Notes: a model not told the origin generated them from the sequence alone. A stretch of 64,000 nucleotides of DNA from Roseovarius halotolerans (GCF_900172255.1 NZ_FWFU01000003.1:372001-436000); one strand, 5' to 3'. Shown: positions 28,611-38,568, counted from the first letter of the stretch. Numbers and translations: made by a program.

Positions 28611-30740
28611 TCAGCCGCGCGCCGCGCGGATCAGGCGCAGGATATCCTGCGCGGCCTCGGGGATATTGGTGCCGGGGCCGAAGATCGCCTTGACGCCGGC
28701 CTTCTTCAGGAAATCGTAATCCTGTTGCGGGATGACCCCGCCGCAGATCACGATGATGTCGCCCGCATCCTTTTCCTTCAGCGCCTCGATCAACTGTGGC
28801 GCCAGCGTCTTGTGGCCCGCCGCCTGGCTCGAGATGCCGACCACGTGCACGTCATTGTCGACCGCGTCCTGCGCCGCCTCCTCAGGGGTCTGGAACAGCG
28901 GGCCGACATCGACGTCAAAGCCGATATCGGCAAAGGCGGTGGCGATCACCTTGGCGCCGCGGTCATGGCCGTCCTGGCCCATCTTGACCACCAGCATCCG
29001 CGGCCGCCGCCCCTCGTCCCTGGCGAAATCCTCGACCGATTTCTGGATCGCGGCAAAGCCCTCGTCGCCCTCGTAGGCGGCGCCATAGACACCGGCCAGG
29101 GTCTTCACCTCGGCGCGGTGGCGGCCGAATTCCTTTTCCATCGCCATGCTGATCTCTCCTACGGTGGCGCGTTGGCGGGCGGCCTCGACCGCCGCCTCCA
29201 GAAGGTTGCCGCCCTCGCGGGCGCGGCGGGTCAGTTCCTCGAGCGCCGCATCGCAGGCGGCGCTGTCGCGGGTCTTGCGGATCTTCTCCAGATGCGCGAT
29301 CTGCGACTTGCGCACCTTGACGTTGTCCACATCAAGGATGTCGATCGGGTCTTCCTTGTCCTTGCGATACTTGTTGACGCCCACGATCACCTCGTCGCCG
29401 CGGTCGATCATCGCCTGGCGGGTGGCGGCGGTTTCCTCGATGCGCAGCTTGGGCATGCCGGATTCGACCGCCTTGGTCATGCCGCCCATCTCCTCGACCT
29501 CCTCCATCAGCGCCCAGGCCTTCTCGGCCAGTTCGGCGGTCAGGCTTTCGACGTAATAGGACCCCGCCAGCGGATCGACCACATTGGTGACGCCGGTCTC
29601 CTCCTGCAGGATCAGCTGCGTGTTGCGCGCGATCCGGGCACTGAAATCGGTGGGCAGCGCAATCGCCTCGTCAAGCGCGTTGGTATGCAGCGACTGCGTG
29701 CCGCCCAGCACCGCGCTCATAGCCTCATAGGCGGTGCGGATCACGTTGTTGTAGGGGTCCTGCTCCTGCAGCGAGACACCCGATGTCTGGCAATGGGTGC
29801 GCAGCATCTTGGAGCGCTCGCTCTTGGCGCCGAACTCGCTCATCACCCGGTGCCACAGCAGCCGCGCGGCGCGCAGCTTGGCGGCCTCCATGAAGAAGTT
29901 CATGCCGATGGCGAAGAAGAACGACAGCCGCCCGGCGAACTTGTCCACATCCATGCCCGCCTCGATGGCGGCGCGCACATATTCGCGCCCATCCGCCAGC
30001 GTATAGGCCAGCTCCTGCACGAGGTTCGCGCCCGCCTCCTGCATGTGATAGCCCGAGATGCTGATCGAGTTGAACCGCGGCATGTGCGCCGAGGTGTATT
30101 CGATGATGTCGCTGATGATCCGCATCGAGGGCTTGGGCGGATAGATATAGGTGTTGCGGACCATGAACTCCTTGAGGATGTCGTTCTGGATCGTGCCCGA
30201 CAGCAGGCTCTTGTCATGGCCCTGTTCCTCGCCCGCGACGATGAAGCTGGCCAGCACCGGGATCACCGCGCCGTTCATCGTCATCGAAACGCTGACCTCG
30301 TTGAGCGGGATGCCGTCGAACAGCACCTTCATGTCCTCGACACTGTCGATGGCGACGCCCGCCTTGCCCACATCGCCCACCACGCGCGGATGGTCGCTGT
30401 CATAGCCGCGATGCGTCGCCAGGTCGAAAGCCACCGAAACGCCCTGCTGGCCGGCGGCCAGGTTGCGCCGGTAAAAGGCGTTGGATTCCTCTGCGGTCGA
30501 GAACCCGGCATATTGGCGGATCGTCCAGGGGCGCCCGGCATACATCGTGGCGCGCGGGCCGCGGGTAAAGGGCGCCTGCCCGGGAATCGAGCCCAGATGC
30601 GCCAGCCCCTCGACATCCTCTTCGGTATAGAGCGGCTGGATGTCGATCCCTTCGAGGGTCTTCCACGTCAGATCCTCAAGCGGGCGGCCCTTCAGCTCGC
30701 CCTCGGCGAGTTTACGCCATTCGTCTTTCCTGCGTCCCAT
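28611..30740 (-). CDS. scpA: Methylmalonyl-CoA mutase, full-length single chain
   Basis: Encodes 709 residues. The N-terminal TIM-barrel substrate domain includes [20 protein letters not shown], and the C-terminal B12-binding domain has the cobalt-binding DxHxxG motif in [11 protein letters not shown] and the downstream ICGGVIP. It converts (R)-methylmalonyl-CoA to succinyl-CoA with adenosylcobalamin. pccA and pccB lie 2-10 kb upstream on the same strand, so propionyl-CoA can enter the TCA cycle; the epimerase and MeaB-type GTPase are not in this window. The start has AGAGGA upstream and lies within the end of the preceding gene. Confidence 0.97.
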   Translation of the reverse strand: MGRRKDEWRKLAEGELKGRPLEDLTWKTLEGIDIQPLYTEEDVEGLAHLGSIPGQAPFTRGPRATMYAGRPWTIRQYAGFSTAEESNAFYRRNLAAGQQGVSVAFDLATHRGYDSDHPRVVGDVGKAGVAIDSVEDMKVLFDGIPLNEVSVSMTMNGAVIPVLASFIVAGEEQGHDKSLLSGTIQNDILKEFMVRNTYIYPPKPSMRIISDIIEYTSAHMPRFNSISISGYHMQEAGANLVQELAYTLADGREYVRAAIEAGMDVDKFAGRLSFFFAIGMNFFMEAAKLRAARLLWHRVMSEFGAKSERSKMLRTHCQTSGVSLQEQDPYNNVIRTAYEAMSAVLGGTQSLHTNALDEAIALPTDFSARIARNTQLILQEETGVTNVVDPLAGSYYVESLTAELAEKAWALMEEVEEMGGMTKAVESGMPKLRIEETAATRQAMIDRGDEVIVGVNKYRKDKEDPIDILDVDNVKVRKSQIAHLEKIRKTRDSAACDAALEELTRRAREGGNLLEAAVEAARQRATVGEISMAMEKEFGRHRAEVKTLAGVYGAAYEGDEGFAAIQKSVEDFARDEGRRPRMLVVKMGQDGHDRGAKVIATAFADIGFDVDVGPLFQTPEEAAQDAVDNDVHVVGISSQAAGHKTLAPQLIEALKEKDAGDIIVICGGVIPQQDYDFLKKAGVKAIFGPGTNIPEAAQDILRLIRAARG

Positions 30741-31659
30741 TTCGTTGTCCTCTTGTCATCTGACCCGCGGACGGATGTGCCTCCGCCTTTGCAGGTCCGG
30801 TTTCCTCGATCAATGTCGCCAGCCCGTCCGCCCCGGCGCGCAGCCAGTGCAGATCGTCGGCATATGTTTCGCGCAGCGCGGCGGCCTGAACCCTGTCGAA
30901 GGGCTGCCAGCGTGCGCAATCCGTGCCCTCGCCAAGGCGTGCAGGCGCGCCGCCGCGCGCCGTCACCGCCGCGCGCAGCGCCCCCAGAAGGGGCGCGCGG
31001 TTCAGCCATTCGCGCGCATGGGCGCGCGGCATCGCCTCGATGGGCCGTGCGGTCATCACCGCCAGGCGCGCCTCGGGGCGCGACGCCAGCGCCTCATGCG
31101 TCAGCACCAAGATCTCGGCGCCGCCAAAGGCGCAGGCCACATCGCTCACCACATCGCGCCAGGCGCGGGCGCCGCCCGCCAGTGCCTCAAGGTCGCGTCC
31201 TTGCGGCAACCGGTGCCCGCGCGCCACCGCAAAGGCCAGCGCCGAGCTCCAGTACTGGTCCTGCGCGCGCAGCGACAGCACCACGCGATCCACGCGCCCG
31301 TCAAAAGCCTGCGCAAAACGCGCCAGCCGCAAGCCCGCATCGCCATAAAGGCTGTGTTCGCGCAGGTTGCGGCGGGTTGCGCCCAGCATGTTCTCGTCGC
31401 TGACGACCAGCGTGTCACAGCCCGAACGCGCCGCCGCCTCCAGGTTGATCAGGACCCGCCCGCGCGCGCGCTCCAGCTGGACATGCGCGCTGTGCCGCCC
31501 GGCCATCGGCAGCACGCCGCTCAGAAGCCCGCTCCGCGTGCGCCGCGGGCCCCAGAACCCGATGCCTGCCTCAGCCAGCGCAGCCACATTGTGACGCATG
31601 TAGTGCTGAAGGCTGGTCGAGGCGGTTCTGTGCGCCCCCAGATGCAATGTGATCTTCAT
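30712..31659 (-). CDS. Sulfotransferase-like P-loop protein
   Basis: Encodes 315 residues from the ATG at 31659. The start [20 protein letters not shown] resembles the 5'-phosphosulfate-binding loop (HxGxxKTGTTSLQ) of bacterial sulfotransferase-like proteins, with Arg replacing the usual Lys. A second conserved-looking block is [21 protein letters not shown], similar to the 3'-phosphate-binding region. No acceptor can be named. The last 29 bases overlap the mutase gene, suggesting translational coupling, though a metabolic link is not obvious. Confidence 0.7.
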   Translation of the reverse strand: MKITLHLGAHRTASTSLQHYMRHNVAALAEAGIGFWGPRRTRSGLLSGVLPMAGRHSAHVQLERARGRVLINLEAAARSGCDTLVVSDENMLGATRRNLREHSLYGDAGLRLARFAQAFDGRVDRVVLSLRAQDQYWSSALAFAVARGHRLPQGRDLEALAGGARAWRDVVSDVACAFGGAEILVLTHEALASRPEARLAVMTARPIEAMPRAHAREWLNRAPLLGALRAAVTARGGAPARLGEGTDCARWQPFDRVQAAALRETYADDLHWLRAGADGLATLIEETGPAKAEAHPSAGQMTRGQRNGTQERRMA

Positions 31660-31837
31660 GGTCTTGCGAGCCCTTCGCCGGATTGCCGCATGGTGCGGGC
31701 TGGGGGTTTCCCCTTCCCGCCATGCTGCACGCCCAAAGCTGAGCAAGCGATTAATGCGCGAATTTTCCGCGACGGGGTGGCATTGGGCCTTCGCATTTGC
31801 CACCCGCCCGCCTATATCTTGGCTGACAGGTAGGACC

Positions 31838-32296
31838 ATGCAGAAGATATTCGCCCTTGTTTTCATGGCCCTGATGGCCAATCCGCTCGCCGCGCAGGAC
31901 AGCGCCGAAGGCGATGCCGCAGGCGTTCCGCCAATCATCTTTCCCGCAGACCAGGTGGATTTGAACGAATTTCTCTGGATAAAACGGCCGCTCATCGTCT
32001 TTGCCGACGCCCCGGCGGATCCGCAGTTTCTCCAGCAGATGGAATTCATCACCGCCCGGCTCGATGCGCTTGACGCGCGCGACGTGGTGGTCATCACCGA
32101 CACCGCCCCCGACGCGGGCGGCGATCTGCGCCGGCAGTTGCGACCACGCGGCTTCATGCTGGTGCTGATGGGCAAGGATGGCACCATATACCTGCGCAAA
32201 CCGTTCCCTTGGGACGTGCGCGAAATCAGCCGCACCATCGACAAGCTGCCCACCCGCCAGCGCGAAATGCGCGAGGAGCAACAGGGCGACAGCTGA
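31838..32296 (+). CDS. DUF4174-family secreted protein
   Basis: Encodes 152 residues from the ATG at 31838 with AGGTAGGA upstream. After a signal peptide (MQKIFALVFMALMANPLAAQ) comes a domain with FLWIKRPLIVFADAP, VVVITDTAP and GFMLVLMGKDGTIYLRKPFPW, a thioredoxin-fold-like layout lacking a CxxC motif, characteristic of DUF4174. It is the only plus-strand gene within the minus-strand propionate region. Function unknown. Confidence 0.85.
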   Translation: MQKIFALVFMALMANPLAAQDSAEGDAAGVPPIIFPADQVDLNEFLWIKRPLIVFADAPADPQFLQQMEFITARLDALDARDVVVITDTAPDAGGDLRRQLRPRGFMLVLMGKDGTIYLRKPFPWDVREISRTIDKLPTRQREMREEQQGDS

Positions 32297-32309
32297 TCGC
32301 GCGCGCCCA

Positions 32310-32852
32310 TCACGGTGCCCCCATCGCCACGACCAGCAGGCCGGTCACCGGATCCAGCATCATGACCGCGCCGTTTTCCCGGTCATAGGCCAGCAGGCTG
32401 CGCGGCCCCTCGATGGCGGCGCGAAAGGCGCTTTCGGCCACCGCGTCCATGCAGGCCCGCCCCTCGAGCGCGGCGCGGCGCATCGCCATGCCGGTCGCGC
32501 GCTCGGTATTGGCCAGCGCCACCAGCCCTTCATCGGGCGACTGGCGGCTTGAATCGAGCGCCGCACGGCCACCGCGTTTGAGCTGCACCAGCATGTCGCG
32601 CGGGTCCGACACCACCGGCATCTGCGCCTTCACATCCGCCGAATTGAGCCGGAACACCGCCGCCAGGCAATCGCCCCGCGCCTCGAATGTCACGGTGTCG
32701 CCAACGGCGAACCATTGCTCCAGTCGCTCGCGCAACCCGGCCTCGCTGTCGCGTGCACAGGCGGCGGTCAACACGAGACCGGCCAGCGAGACACAGGCCA
32801 ACGCCCCGGCCCCCCGCCGCTCAGCCCGCATATGCCCGCCGCCGCGCATCAT
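32310..32852 (-). CDS. Predicted lipoprotein downstream of pccA
   Basis: Encodes up to 180 residues; in-frame ATGs at 32852, 32849 and 32831 are possible starts. A signal sequence with lipobox LTAAC is followed by a domain with WFAVGDTVTFEARGDCLAAVF and ATGMAMRRAALEGRACMDAV. No recognised family. It begins 4 bases after the pccA stop codon, so it is almost surely co-transcribed, and it is convergent with the DUF4174 gene. Confidence 0.75.
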   Translation of the reverse strand: MMRGGGHMRAERRGAGALACVSLAGLVLTAACARDSEAGLRERLEQWFAVGDTVTFEARGDCLAAVFRLNSADVKAQMPVVSDPRDMLVQLKRGGRAALDSSRQSPDEGLVALANTERATGMAMRRAALEGRACMDAVAESAFRAAIEGPRSLLAYDRENGAVMMLDPVTGLLVVAMGAP

Positions 32853-32856
32853 TCCC

Positions 32857-34857
32857 TCACTCGAACTCCATGATCACGTCATCCACCGCCAGGCTGTCGC
32901 CCGGCCCGGCATTGACCTTGGTCACGATCGCCCTTTTCTCGGCGCGCAGGATGTTTTCCATCTTCATGGCCTCCACGGTGCACAGCGCCTGCCCCTCCTG
33001 AACCTCGTCGCCCTCGGCCACGTTGACCGACACGATGAGGCCCGGCATCGGGCAGAGCAGCATCTTGGATGTATCAGGCGGGAGTTTCTCGGGCATTAAC
33101 GACGCCAGTTCGGCCTGACGCGGGGTGCGCACATGCACCTTCAGATCAGCACCCCGGCTGCGGATGCGGAACCCGCCCGAGATCTTGCCGACCTTCAGAA
33201 CCAGAGGATCGCCCCCCACATCGAGACGCGCCAGGCTGTCGCCCGGTGTCCAGCGGCTGGCGACGCGCAGCGTGCTGCCATCCTCGAAACTCACCGTCGA
33301 ACCCTCGCGGTCGGCGGCGATGCTCACCGCGAAATCGCGGCCCTGCAACGACACCACCCAGGCCTCGCCGACATGGCGTTCGTGGTTGTCCATCCGCCCC
33401 GAAACGCGGGTGCGGCGGATCTCGGCGACCCGGTGCATCGCCGCCGCGCTGGCAGCGATCCGGCGCAGCGAATCCTCGTCCAGCGACACCCCGTCGAAAC
33501 CTTCGGGATATTCCTCGGCGATAAAGGCCGTGGTGATGTTGCCCGAGACGAATTTCGGATGATCCATCACCGCGCTCAGGAACGGCAGGTTATGGCCGAT
33601 CCCCTCGACCTCGAAGGCATCAAGCGCATTGCGCATCCCCTCGATCGCCTCGAGGCGGGTATGCCCCCAGGTGCACAGCTTGGCGATCATCGGGTCGTAA
33701 TACATGGAAATCTCGCCGCCCTCATAGACGCCGGTATCGTTGCGCACCACCGCGCCTTCGATATCCAGCTCCTCGGGCGGGCGATAGCGCGTCAGCCGCC
33801 CGATCGAGGGCAGGAAGTTGCGATAGGGATCCTCGGCGTAAAGCCGACTTTCCATCGCCCAGCCATTGAGCTTCACATCGTCCTGGCTCAGCGACAGCTT
33901 CTCGCCCGCCGCAACGCGGATCATGTGCTCCACCAGATCGACGCCGGTGATCAGTTCGGTCACCGGATGTTCCACCTGCAGGCGGGTGTTCATCTCGAGG
34001 AAATAGAAATTGCGATCGCCATCGACGATGAACTCCACCGTACCCGCGCTGGCATAATTCACCGCATGCGACAGCTTCAGCGCCTGTTCGCCCATCGCCT
34101 TGCGGGTTTCCTCGTCCAGGAACGGGCTCGGGGCCTCTTCGATGACCTTCTGGTTGCGCCGCTGGATCGAGCATTCCCGCTCGCCGAGGTAGACCCCGTT
34201 GCCATGCGTGTCGCACAGCACCTGGATCTCGATATGGCGGGGCTGGGTCACGAATTTCTCGATGAAGATGCGGTCATCGCCGAAACTGCTCGCCGCCTCG
34301 TTCTTCGAGCTCTGGAAGCCCTCGCGCGCCTCTTCGTCATTCCAGGCGATGCGCATCCCCTTGCCACCGCCCCCGGCGCTGGCCTTGATCATGACCGGAT
34401 AGCCGATCTCCTTCGAGATCTTCACGGCGTCGTCGGCATCCTCGATCAACCCCATCACGCCGGGCACGGTGCTGACCCCGGCCTCCTGCGCGATCTTCTT
34501 GCTGGTGATCTTGTCGCCCATCGCCTCGATGGCACCCTTGGGCGGCCCGATAAAGGCGACGCCCTCTTTCTCCAGCGCCTCGGCGAAGCGCGGGTTCTCC
34601 GAAAGGAACCCATAACCGGGATGCACCGCCTCGGCGCCGGTCTGGCGGATCGCCTCCATCACCTTGTCGATGACGATATAGGATTCATTCGCCGGGGGCG
34701 GGCCGATATGCACCGCCTCGTCGGCCATCTGCACATGCAGCGCCTGCGCGTCGGCATCGGAATAGATCGCCACGGTCTGGATACCCATTTTCCGTGCGGT
34801 CTTGATCACGCGACAGGCGATCTCGCCCCGGTTGGCGATCAGGATCTTCTTGAACAT
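32857..34857 (-). CDS. pccA: Propionyl-CoA carboxylase alpha subunit (biotin carboxylase/BCCP)
   Basis: Encodes 666 residues from the ATG at 34857. The N-terminal biotin carboxylase has KILIANRGEIACRVI, the ATP-grasp Gly loop (KASAGGGGKGMRIAW) and EMNTRLQVEHPVTE. A BT-type linker and a C-terminal biotinyl domain follow with the biotin-accepting Lys in EAMKMENIL. With PccB it carboxylates propionyl-CoA to methylmalonyl-CoA. An AAGGGA site precedes the start. Followed by a lipoprotein gene after 4 bases. Confidence 0.97.
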   Translation of the reverse strand: MFKKILIANRGEIACRVIKTARKMGIQTVAIYSDADAQALHVQMADEAVHIGPPPANESYIVIDKVMEAIRQTGAEAVHPGYGFLSENPRFAEALEKEGVAFIGPPKGAIEAMGDKITSKKIAQEAGVSTVPGVMGLIEDADDAVKISKEIGYPVMIKASAGGGGKGMRIAWNDEEAREGFQSSKNEAASSFGDDRIFIEKFVTQPRHIEIQVLCDTHGNGVYLGERECSIQRRNQKVIEEAPSPFLDEETRKAMGEQALKLSHAVNYASAGTVEFIVDGDRNFYFLEMNTRLQVEHPVTELITGVDLVEHMIRVAAGEKLSLSQDDVKLNGWAMESRLYAEDPYRNFLPSIGRLTRYRPPEELDIEGAVVRNDTGVYEGGEISMYYDPMIAKLCTWGHTRLEAIEGMRNALDAFEVEGIGHNLPFLSAVMDHPKFVSGNITTAFIAEEYPEGFDGVSLDEDSLRRIAASAAAMHRVAEIRRTRVSGRMDNHERHVGEAWVVSLQGRDFAVSIAADREGSTVSFEDGSTLRVASRWTPGDSLARLDVGGDPLVLKVGKISGGFRIRSRGADLKVHVRTPRQAELASLMPEKLPPDTSKMLLCPMPGLIVSVNVAEGDEVQEGQALCTVEAMKMENILRAEKRAIVTKVNAGPGDSLAVDDVIMEFE

Positions 34858-34906
34858 CTCTCGTCCCTTCTTCCCGTTACTGGCCCCTCCGGGCCACAAA
34901 TGAAAA

Positions 34907-34938
34907 GACCACCGGCGCGGATCGCACCGATGGTCACG
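34907..34938 (-). terminator. Rho-independent terminator of the small Gly-rich lipoprotein gene
   Basis: On the minus strand GACCATCGG and CCGGTGGTC pair (one G-U wobble) around a GC-rich loop and are followed by TTTTC. It sits 40 bases downstream of the 69-residue lipoprotein gene and upstream of pccA, separating their transcripts. Confidence 0.65.
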
Positions 34939-34974
34939 TCATGTCTGCTCTGCGCCGCGGAGGCGCGGGCGTGC

Positions 34975-35184
34975 TTACCTGCAGCGGCCGGGATAGGCCT
35001 TGCAATAGGCGACATTGCCGGCCGCGCCGACAAGCGCGCCCGTGGCGACGCTGCCGCCGATAACCGCCGAGGTGCCAGCCCCGGCGCCTGCCCCCAGAAG
35101 GGCCTGTTCGCCGAAGGTGTCGCCACATGCCGCGAGGGCGAAAAGCCCGGACCCGGCAAGGATCGTGATGAATGCTCTGCGCAT
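34975..35184 (-). CDS. Small glycine-zipper lipoprotein
   Basis: Encodes 69 residues. The lipobox ALAAC follows a short hydrophobic signal, and the mature part is a Gly/Ala-rich zipper (GAGAGAGTSAVIGGSVATGA, then LVGAAGNVAYC) ending in a Cys-containing basic tail. Such peptides resemble SlyB/osmotic lipoproteins in composition and probably reside in the outer membrane. No precise function. Followed by its own terminator. Confidence 0.75.
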   Translation of the reverse strand: MRRAFITILAGSGLFALAACGDTFGEQALLGAGAGAGTSAVIGGSVATGALVGAAGNVAYCKAYPGRCR

Positions 35185-35566
35185 GACTGTCTGCCTTTCC
35201 TGATGCTGCCTGTGATTGGCACGCTAACGCACGGAACATGCATCGGGTTCCCGGCATCGTCAAAACCCGTCATCGCCGCATAGCCGCCATAGGCGAGGCA
35301 CCGCCGAACCCGCGAAGGCGCTGTAATATATGAAAAAACGGACGGTGAGCGCACAAGGCCGCCGCACCGCCCGTCAGGGGAAGGGTAACGGATCAGACAA
35401 TCGGTCCTGGCCCGAAGGGGTCGGGCCTCCACTACGCTTTCAGGATGGCCGCAGAACGCCGCCGCTGCCAAGCGGCGCGCGCGCGCGCCGCGCAATTCGG
35501 CTGCATTTCGCGTATTCGGCGGCACTTTGGGCAGGAACCTGCCACCCGACCGCGCCTGTTGCACGC
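35185..35566. other. Intergenic region with terminator, no gene seen
   Basis: About 380 bases between two minus-strand genes. Apart from the terminator at 35333-35374 and the likely promoter region of the small lipoprotein gene, nothing is recognised. The part around 35480-35510 is a run of alternating CG. Confidence 0.5.
35333..35374 (-). terminator. Rho-independent terminator
   Basis: On the minus strand ACGGGCGGTG pairs with CACCGTCCGT (one G-U pair) across a 17-base loop, followed by TTTTTT. It lies about 190 bases downstream of the stop of the 119-residue hypothetical gene. Confidence 0.65.
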
Positions 35567-35926
35567 TCACCATTCCTCGTCCTCCTCGAAGATCTCGGGA
35601 AAGGCGGCGCGTGCGGCGGCGACGTCGATCACCAGAAGCGCTTCGTAGCTGGCGGGATCGAACGGGTCTTCGGCGGGCTTCACCTCGCGCCCGAACAGCC
35701 AGCTCAGCCGTCCCGCATCCAGATTGCCCCGCTCGAACGGCTCTTCGCCGAAATGCTCCCAGAGCGCGGCCATGAACGCCGCATCGGCGCGCCGGTCGGC
35801 AGGCCTGCGGTCGCGGTAACGCTCGCGCCGGACGATCTCGGTGACGCCCTTGGGATTGGCGCGCCGGATGGTGAACTGGAAATCCGTGCTCGGCAGACGG
35901 CCGGGGAACCCGCGATGCTTCAGCAT
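35567..35926 (-). CDS. Conserved hypothetical cytoplasmic protein
   Basis: Encodes 119 residues; the ATG chosen has AGGTGG just upstream, with a GTG at 35944 as the alternative. The sequence is Arg-rich (RRERYRDRRPADRRADAAFM) in the middle and acidic at the C-terminus (FPEIFEEDEEW). No signal peptide, membrane segment or known motif was recognised. The composition and GC3 bias are those of a real coding gene of this genome. Confidence 0.6.
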   Translation of the reverse strand: MLKHRGFPGRLPSTDFQFTIRRANPKGVTEIVRRERYRDRRPADRRADAAFMAALWEHFGEEPFERGNLDAGRLSWLFGREVKPAEDPFDPASYEALLVIDVAAARAAFPEIFEEDEEW

Positions 35927-36085
35927 GATCCACCTGCCTTGCACGCGCAGGCAGCGCGCCGGACGACAGAGCCCTGATTCGCAACGCGATTCAGCGTGCG
36001 ATGCGATGCTCGGATCGGTTTTCGGGGAGGCAGACCGGCGCGAAATGATTCGCGCCCTGGCGCATTCAACCCTGCGCGTGGGGAC

Positions 36086-36129
36086 GGGACAGGCCCGAGG
36101 GCCTGTCCCCGCAATTCCGAATCGGAATT
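36086..36129. repeat. Two adjacent perfect hairpins at the lipoprotein 3' end
   Basis: AATTCCGA and TCGGAATT (36113-36129, one-base centre) overlap the end of the lipoprotein gene. Just beyond, GGGACAGGCCC and GGGCCTGTCCC (36086-36109) form an 11-base stem with a 2-base centre. There is no U-tract, so simple Rho-independent termination is doubtful; mRNA 3'-end protection or a bound palindrome is possible. Confidence 0.6.
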
Positions 36130-36271
36130 ACTTGTACTTACCGGTGTAAACCGGCTCTTGCGAGACGGGCTCGACGACCACGAACTCTTCTTCTGCTTGC
36201 TGCTGCTGTGCGCATGCAGCGACAAAGGCAACCAGGCCAATGGCCAGAATGCTCTTGATGCTCTTCGACAT
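36128..36271 (-). CDS. Tiny lipoprotein (47 residues)
   Basis: Starts at the ATG at 36271, preceded by AGGAGA. The signal MSKSIKSILAIGLVAFVAAC ends in lipobox VAAC; the short mature peptide is Gln/Glu-rich (AQQQQAEEEFVVVEPVSQEP) and ends YTGKYK. Similar 45-50 residue lipoproteins are common in Rhodobacterales; function is unknown. Two perfect hairpins overlap and follow its stop codon. Confidence 0.8.
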   Translation of the reverse strand: MSKSIKSILAIGLVAFVAACAQQQQAEEEFVVVEPVSQEPVYTGKYK

Positions 36272-36485
36272 AAGTGTCTCCTGTCTTCTTGATCGGACAA
36301 ACGCAGCGTTAATCGCCCCATCTGCCCCAGTTCCGAGGTATGGGTTACTTGGGTGCAACCGTGCGCCAACATAACGGAATATTTTCGGAATGCATATGCG
36401 GCATGCGCAAACGCGTCCGTATGTGGCGGCAAAGCCTCATCTATCCGAAGAGATGCGGTTTTCCCCGCAAAATCTAGTGGTTGCA

Positions 36486-36905
36486 TCAGAAAACCTCCCA
36501 GATGCAGGTTCCATCCTCGATGCGATAGGCCTCGAACACCTGTTTCACATCGGGATCTATCACACCGAAGACAGATTCGCGGTCGGCCAGCGATACGACC
36601 ACCTGCGCGGGCACCGGCCCCACATTCGCCAGGCGCGGAACCGCGTAGGTTGTGCACAGATACTCAAGATCGGCCATGATGGTGTCGAACTCTTCCTCGC
36701 CGGTAAATCCCGGCGCGACGAAACGGAAACGATAGGTCAGCCCCTGCCCCGGACGGTCCCAGAGCATCTCATAGAAGGTCGCTTCCATCCCCGAGGGCAG
36801 GACAAGGCGCTCCTCCTTCGCCTTGTCCGCCTCGCCCGCGGCGGTGCTGGCCACAAGGACCAGCGCCACTGCCGCGGCGGGAATATGCAACCCCAGGGGG
36901 CTCAC
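36486..36905 (-). CDS. DUF6497-family secreted protein
   Basis: Encodes 139 residues with a signal peptide (IPAAAVALVLVASTAAG). The mature part carries FYEMLWDRPGQGLTYRFRFVA, then EYLCTTYAVPRLANVGPVPAQ and a second Cys in EDGTCIWEVF, suggesting a disulfide-stabilised periplasmic fold. Begins 12 bases after the pccB stop, so probably co-transcribed with it. The function is unknown and a role in propionate metabolism is not implied by the sequence. Confidence 0.8.
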   Translation of the reverse strand: MSPLGLHIPAAAVALVLVASTAAGEADKAKEERLVLPSGMEATFYEMLWDRPGQGLTYRFRFVAPGFTGEEEFDTIMADLEYLCTTYAVPRLANVGPVPAQVVVSLADRESVFGVIDPDVKQVFEAYRIEDGTCIWEVF

Positions 36906-36917
36906 CCCGCGCCCCCC

Positions 36918-38450
36918 TCACAACGGGATGTTGTCGTGTTTCTTCCACGGCAGCTTGCGCTTCTTGTTGCGCAGCGCGGCAAAGGCGCGGCTGACGCGCT
37001 TGCGGGTGCTGCGCGGCTGGATGACCTCGTCGATGAAACCACGCTCGGCGGCGACGAAGGGGTTGGCAAAGCGGTCCTCGTAATCGGCGGTGCGCTGCGC
37101 GATCTTGTCCGCGTCGCCCAGTTCCGAGCGATACAGGATCTCGGTCGCGCCCTTGGCGCCCATCACCGCCACTTCGGATGTCGGCCAGGCATAGTTGAGA
37201 TCACCGCGCAGGTGCTTCGAGGACATCACCACATATGCGCCGCCATAGGCCTTGCGGGTGATCACCGTGACCTTCGGCACCGTCGCCTCGCCATAGGCGA
37301 AGAGCAGCTTCGCGCCGTGCTTGATCACCCCGTCATGCTCCTGCTTGGTGCCGGGCAGGAAGCCGGGCACATCGACGAAGGTCAGGATCGGGATCTCGAA
37401 ACAGTCGCAGAAGCGCACGAACCGCGCCGCCTTGCGGCTGGAATCGATATCGAGACACCCAGCCAGCACCATCGGCTGGTTGGCCACCACCCCAACCGTG
37501 CGCCCCTCGAGGCGAATGAAGCCGGTGATGATGTTCTTGGCGAAATCCTCCTGGATCTCGTAGAAATCGCCCTCATCCGCGACCTTGGTGATCAGTTCCT
37601 TCATGTCGTAAGGCATATTCGGATTGGCCGGAACCAGCGTATCGAGGCTCGGCTCGGCGCGGTCCGGCTCGTCGAAGAACGGGCGAACCGGCACCGATTC
37701 GCGGTTGTTTAGAGGCAGGAAATCCACCAGCCGGCGCACTTCGGCCATCGCTTCAACATCGTTTTCGAAAGCCCCGTCAGCAACCGAACTTTTGCGCGTG
37801 TGGGTCGAAGCCCCGCCCAGTTCCTCGGCGCTCACCTGCTCGTTGGTGACGGTCTTGACCACGTCGGGGCCGGTCACGAACATGTAGGAGCTGTCACGCA
37901 CCATGAAGATGAAATCGGTCATCGCGGGCGAATAGACGGCGCCGCCCGCACAAGGCCCGGTGATGACGCTGATCTGCGGCACCACGCCCGACGCCTCGAT
38001 ATTGCGCTGGAACACTTCGCCATAGCCCGCAAGGCTGTCCACGCCCTCCTGGATGCGCGCGCCACCCGAATCGTTGATCCCGATCACCGGCGCGCCGTTC
38101 TGCATCGCCATGTCCATGATCTTGCAGATCTTCATCGCGTGGGTCGCGCTGACCGAACCGCCCAGCACGGTGAAATCCTGGCTGAACACATAGACCTGGC
38201 GGCCATTGATCGTGCCCCAGCCGGTCACCACCCCGTCGCCATAGGGGCGGTTGTCTTCCATGCCGAAATCGGTGCAGCGATGGGCGACGAACATGTCGAA
38301 CTCTTCAAAGCTGCCTTCATCCACCAACAGGTCGATGCGCTCGCGCGCCGTCAGCTTGCCCTTGGAATGCTGGCTGTCGATCCGCTTCTGGCCGCCGCCC
38401 AGGCGGGCCTCGCCGCGGCGTTCCTCGAGTTCCTGAAGAATGTCTTTCAT
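36918..38450 (-). CDS. pccB: Propionyl-CoA carboxylase beta subunit (carboxyltransferase)
   Basis: Encodes 510 residues from the ATG at 38450, with AAGGGGAGC upstream. The start [17 protein letters not shown] and the oxyanion-hole glycines in [19 protein letters not shown] and [15 protein letters not shown] identify an acyl-CoA carboxyltransferase; the length matches PccB of alphaproteobacteria and mitochondria. It transfers CO2 from PccA biotin to propionyl-CoA. The frame is open far upstream but that part is antisense to the Bcr/CflA gene. Confidence 0.97.
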   Translation of the reverse strand: MKDILQELEERRGEARLGGGQKRIDSQHSKGKLTARERIDLLVDEGSFEEFDMFVAHRCTDFGMEDNRPYGDGVVTGWGTINGRQVYVFSQDFTVLGGSVSATHAMKICKIMDMAMQNGAPVIGINDSGGARIQEGVDSLAGYGEVFQRNIEASGVVPQISVITGPCAGGAVYSPAMTDFIFMVRDSSYMFVTGPDVVKTVTNEQVSAEELGGASTHTRKSSVADGAFENDVEAMAEVRRLVDFLPLNNRESVPVRPFFDEPDRAEPSLDTLVPANPNMPYDMKELITKVADEGDFYEIQEDFAKNIITGFIRLEGRTVGVVANQPMVLAGCLDIDSSRKAARFVRFCDCFEIPILTFVDVPGFLPGTKQEHDGVIKHGAKLLFAYGEATVPKVTVITRKAYGGAYVVMSSKHLRGDLNYAWPTSEVAVMGAKGATEILYRSELGDADKIAQRTADYEDRFANPFVAAERGFIDEVIQPRSTRKRVSRAFAALRNKKRKLPWKKHDNIPL

Positions 38451-38515
38451 GGCGCTCCCCTTAGCGATTTTGAGCGACCATAAGGAAATACGCCCGCGCC
38501 ACAAAGCAGAATTCG

Positions 38516-38568
38516 GCAAATTTGCAAAGAACTGGAAAGATTGTTGTGCTAAGCTGAATATCTGCAAA
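38516..38568. promoter_or_regulatory. Candidate operator upstream of pccB (TTTGCAAA elements)
   Basis: GCAAATTTGC (38516-38525) overlaps the palindrome TTTGCAAA (38521-38528), about 70 bases upstream of pccB; a near copy, TCTGCAAA, lies 40 bases away at 38561-38568. TTTGCAAA half-sites are known from the ScfR/PccR regulator of pccB in Rhodobacter sphaeroides, where two copies are spaced by four bases. That exact spacing is not present here, so the assignment is tentative. Confidence 0.35.
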
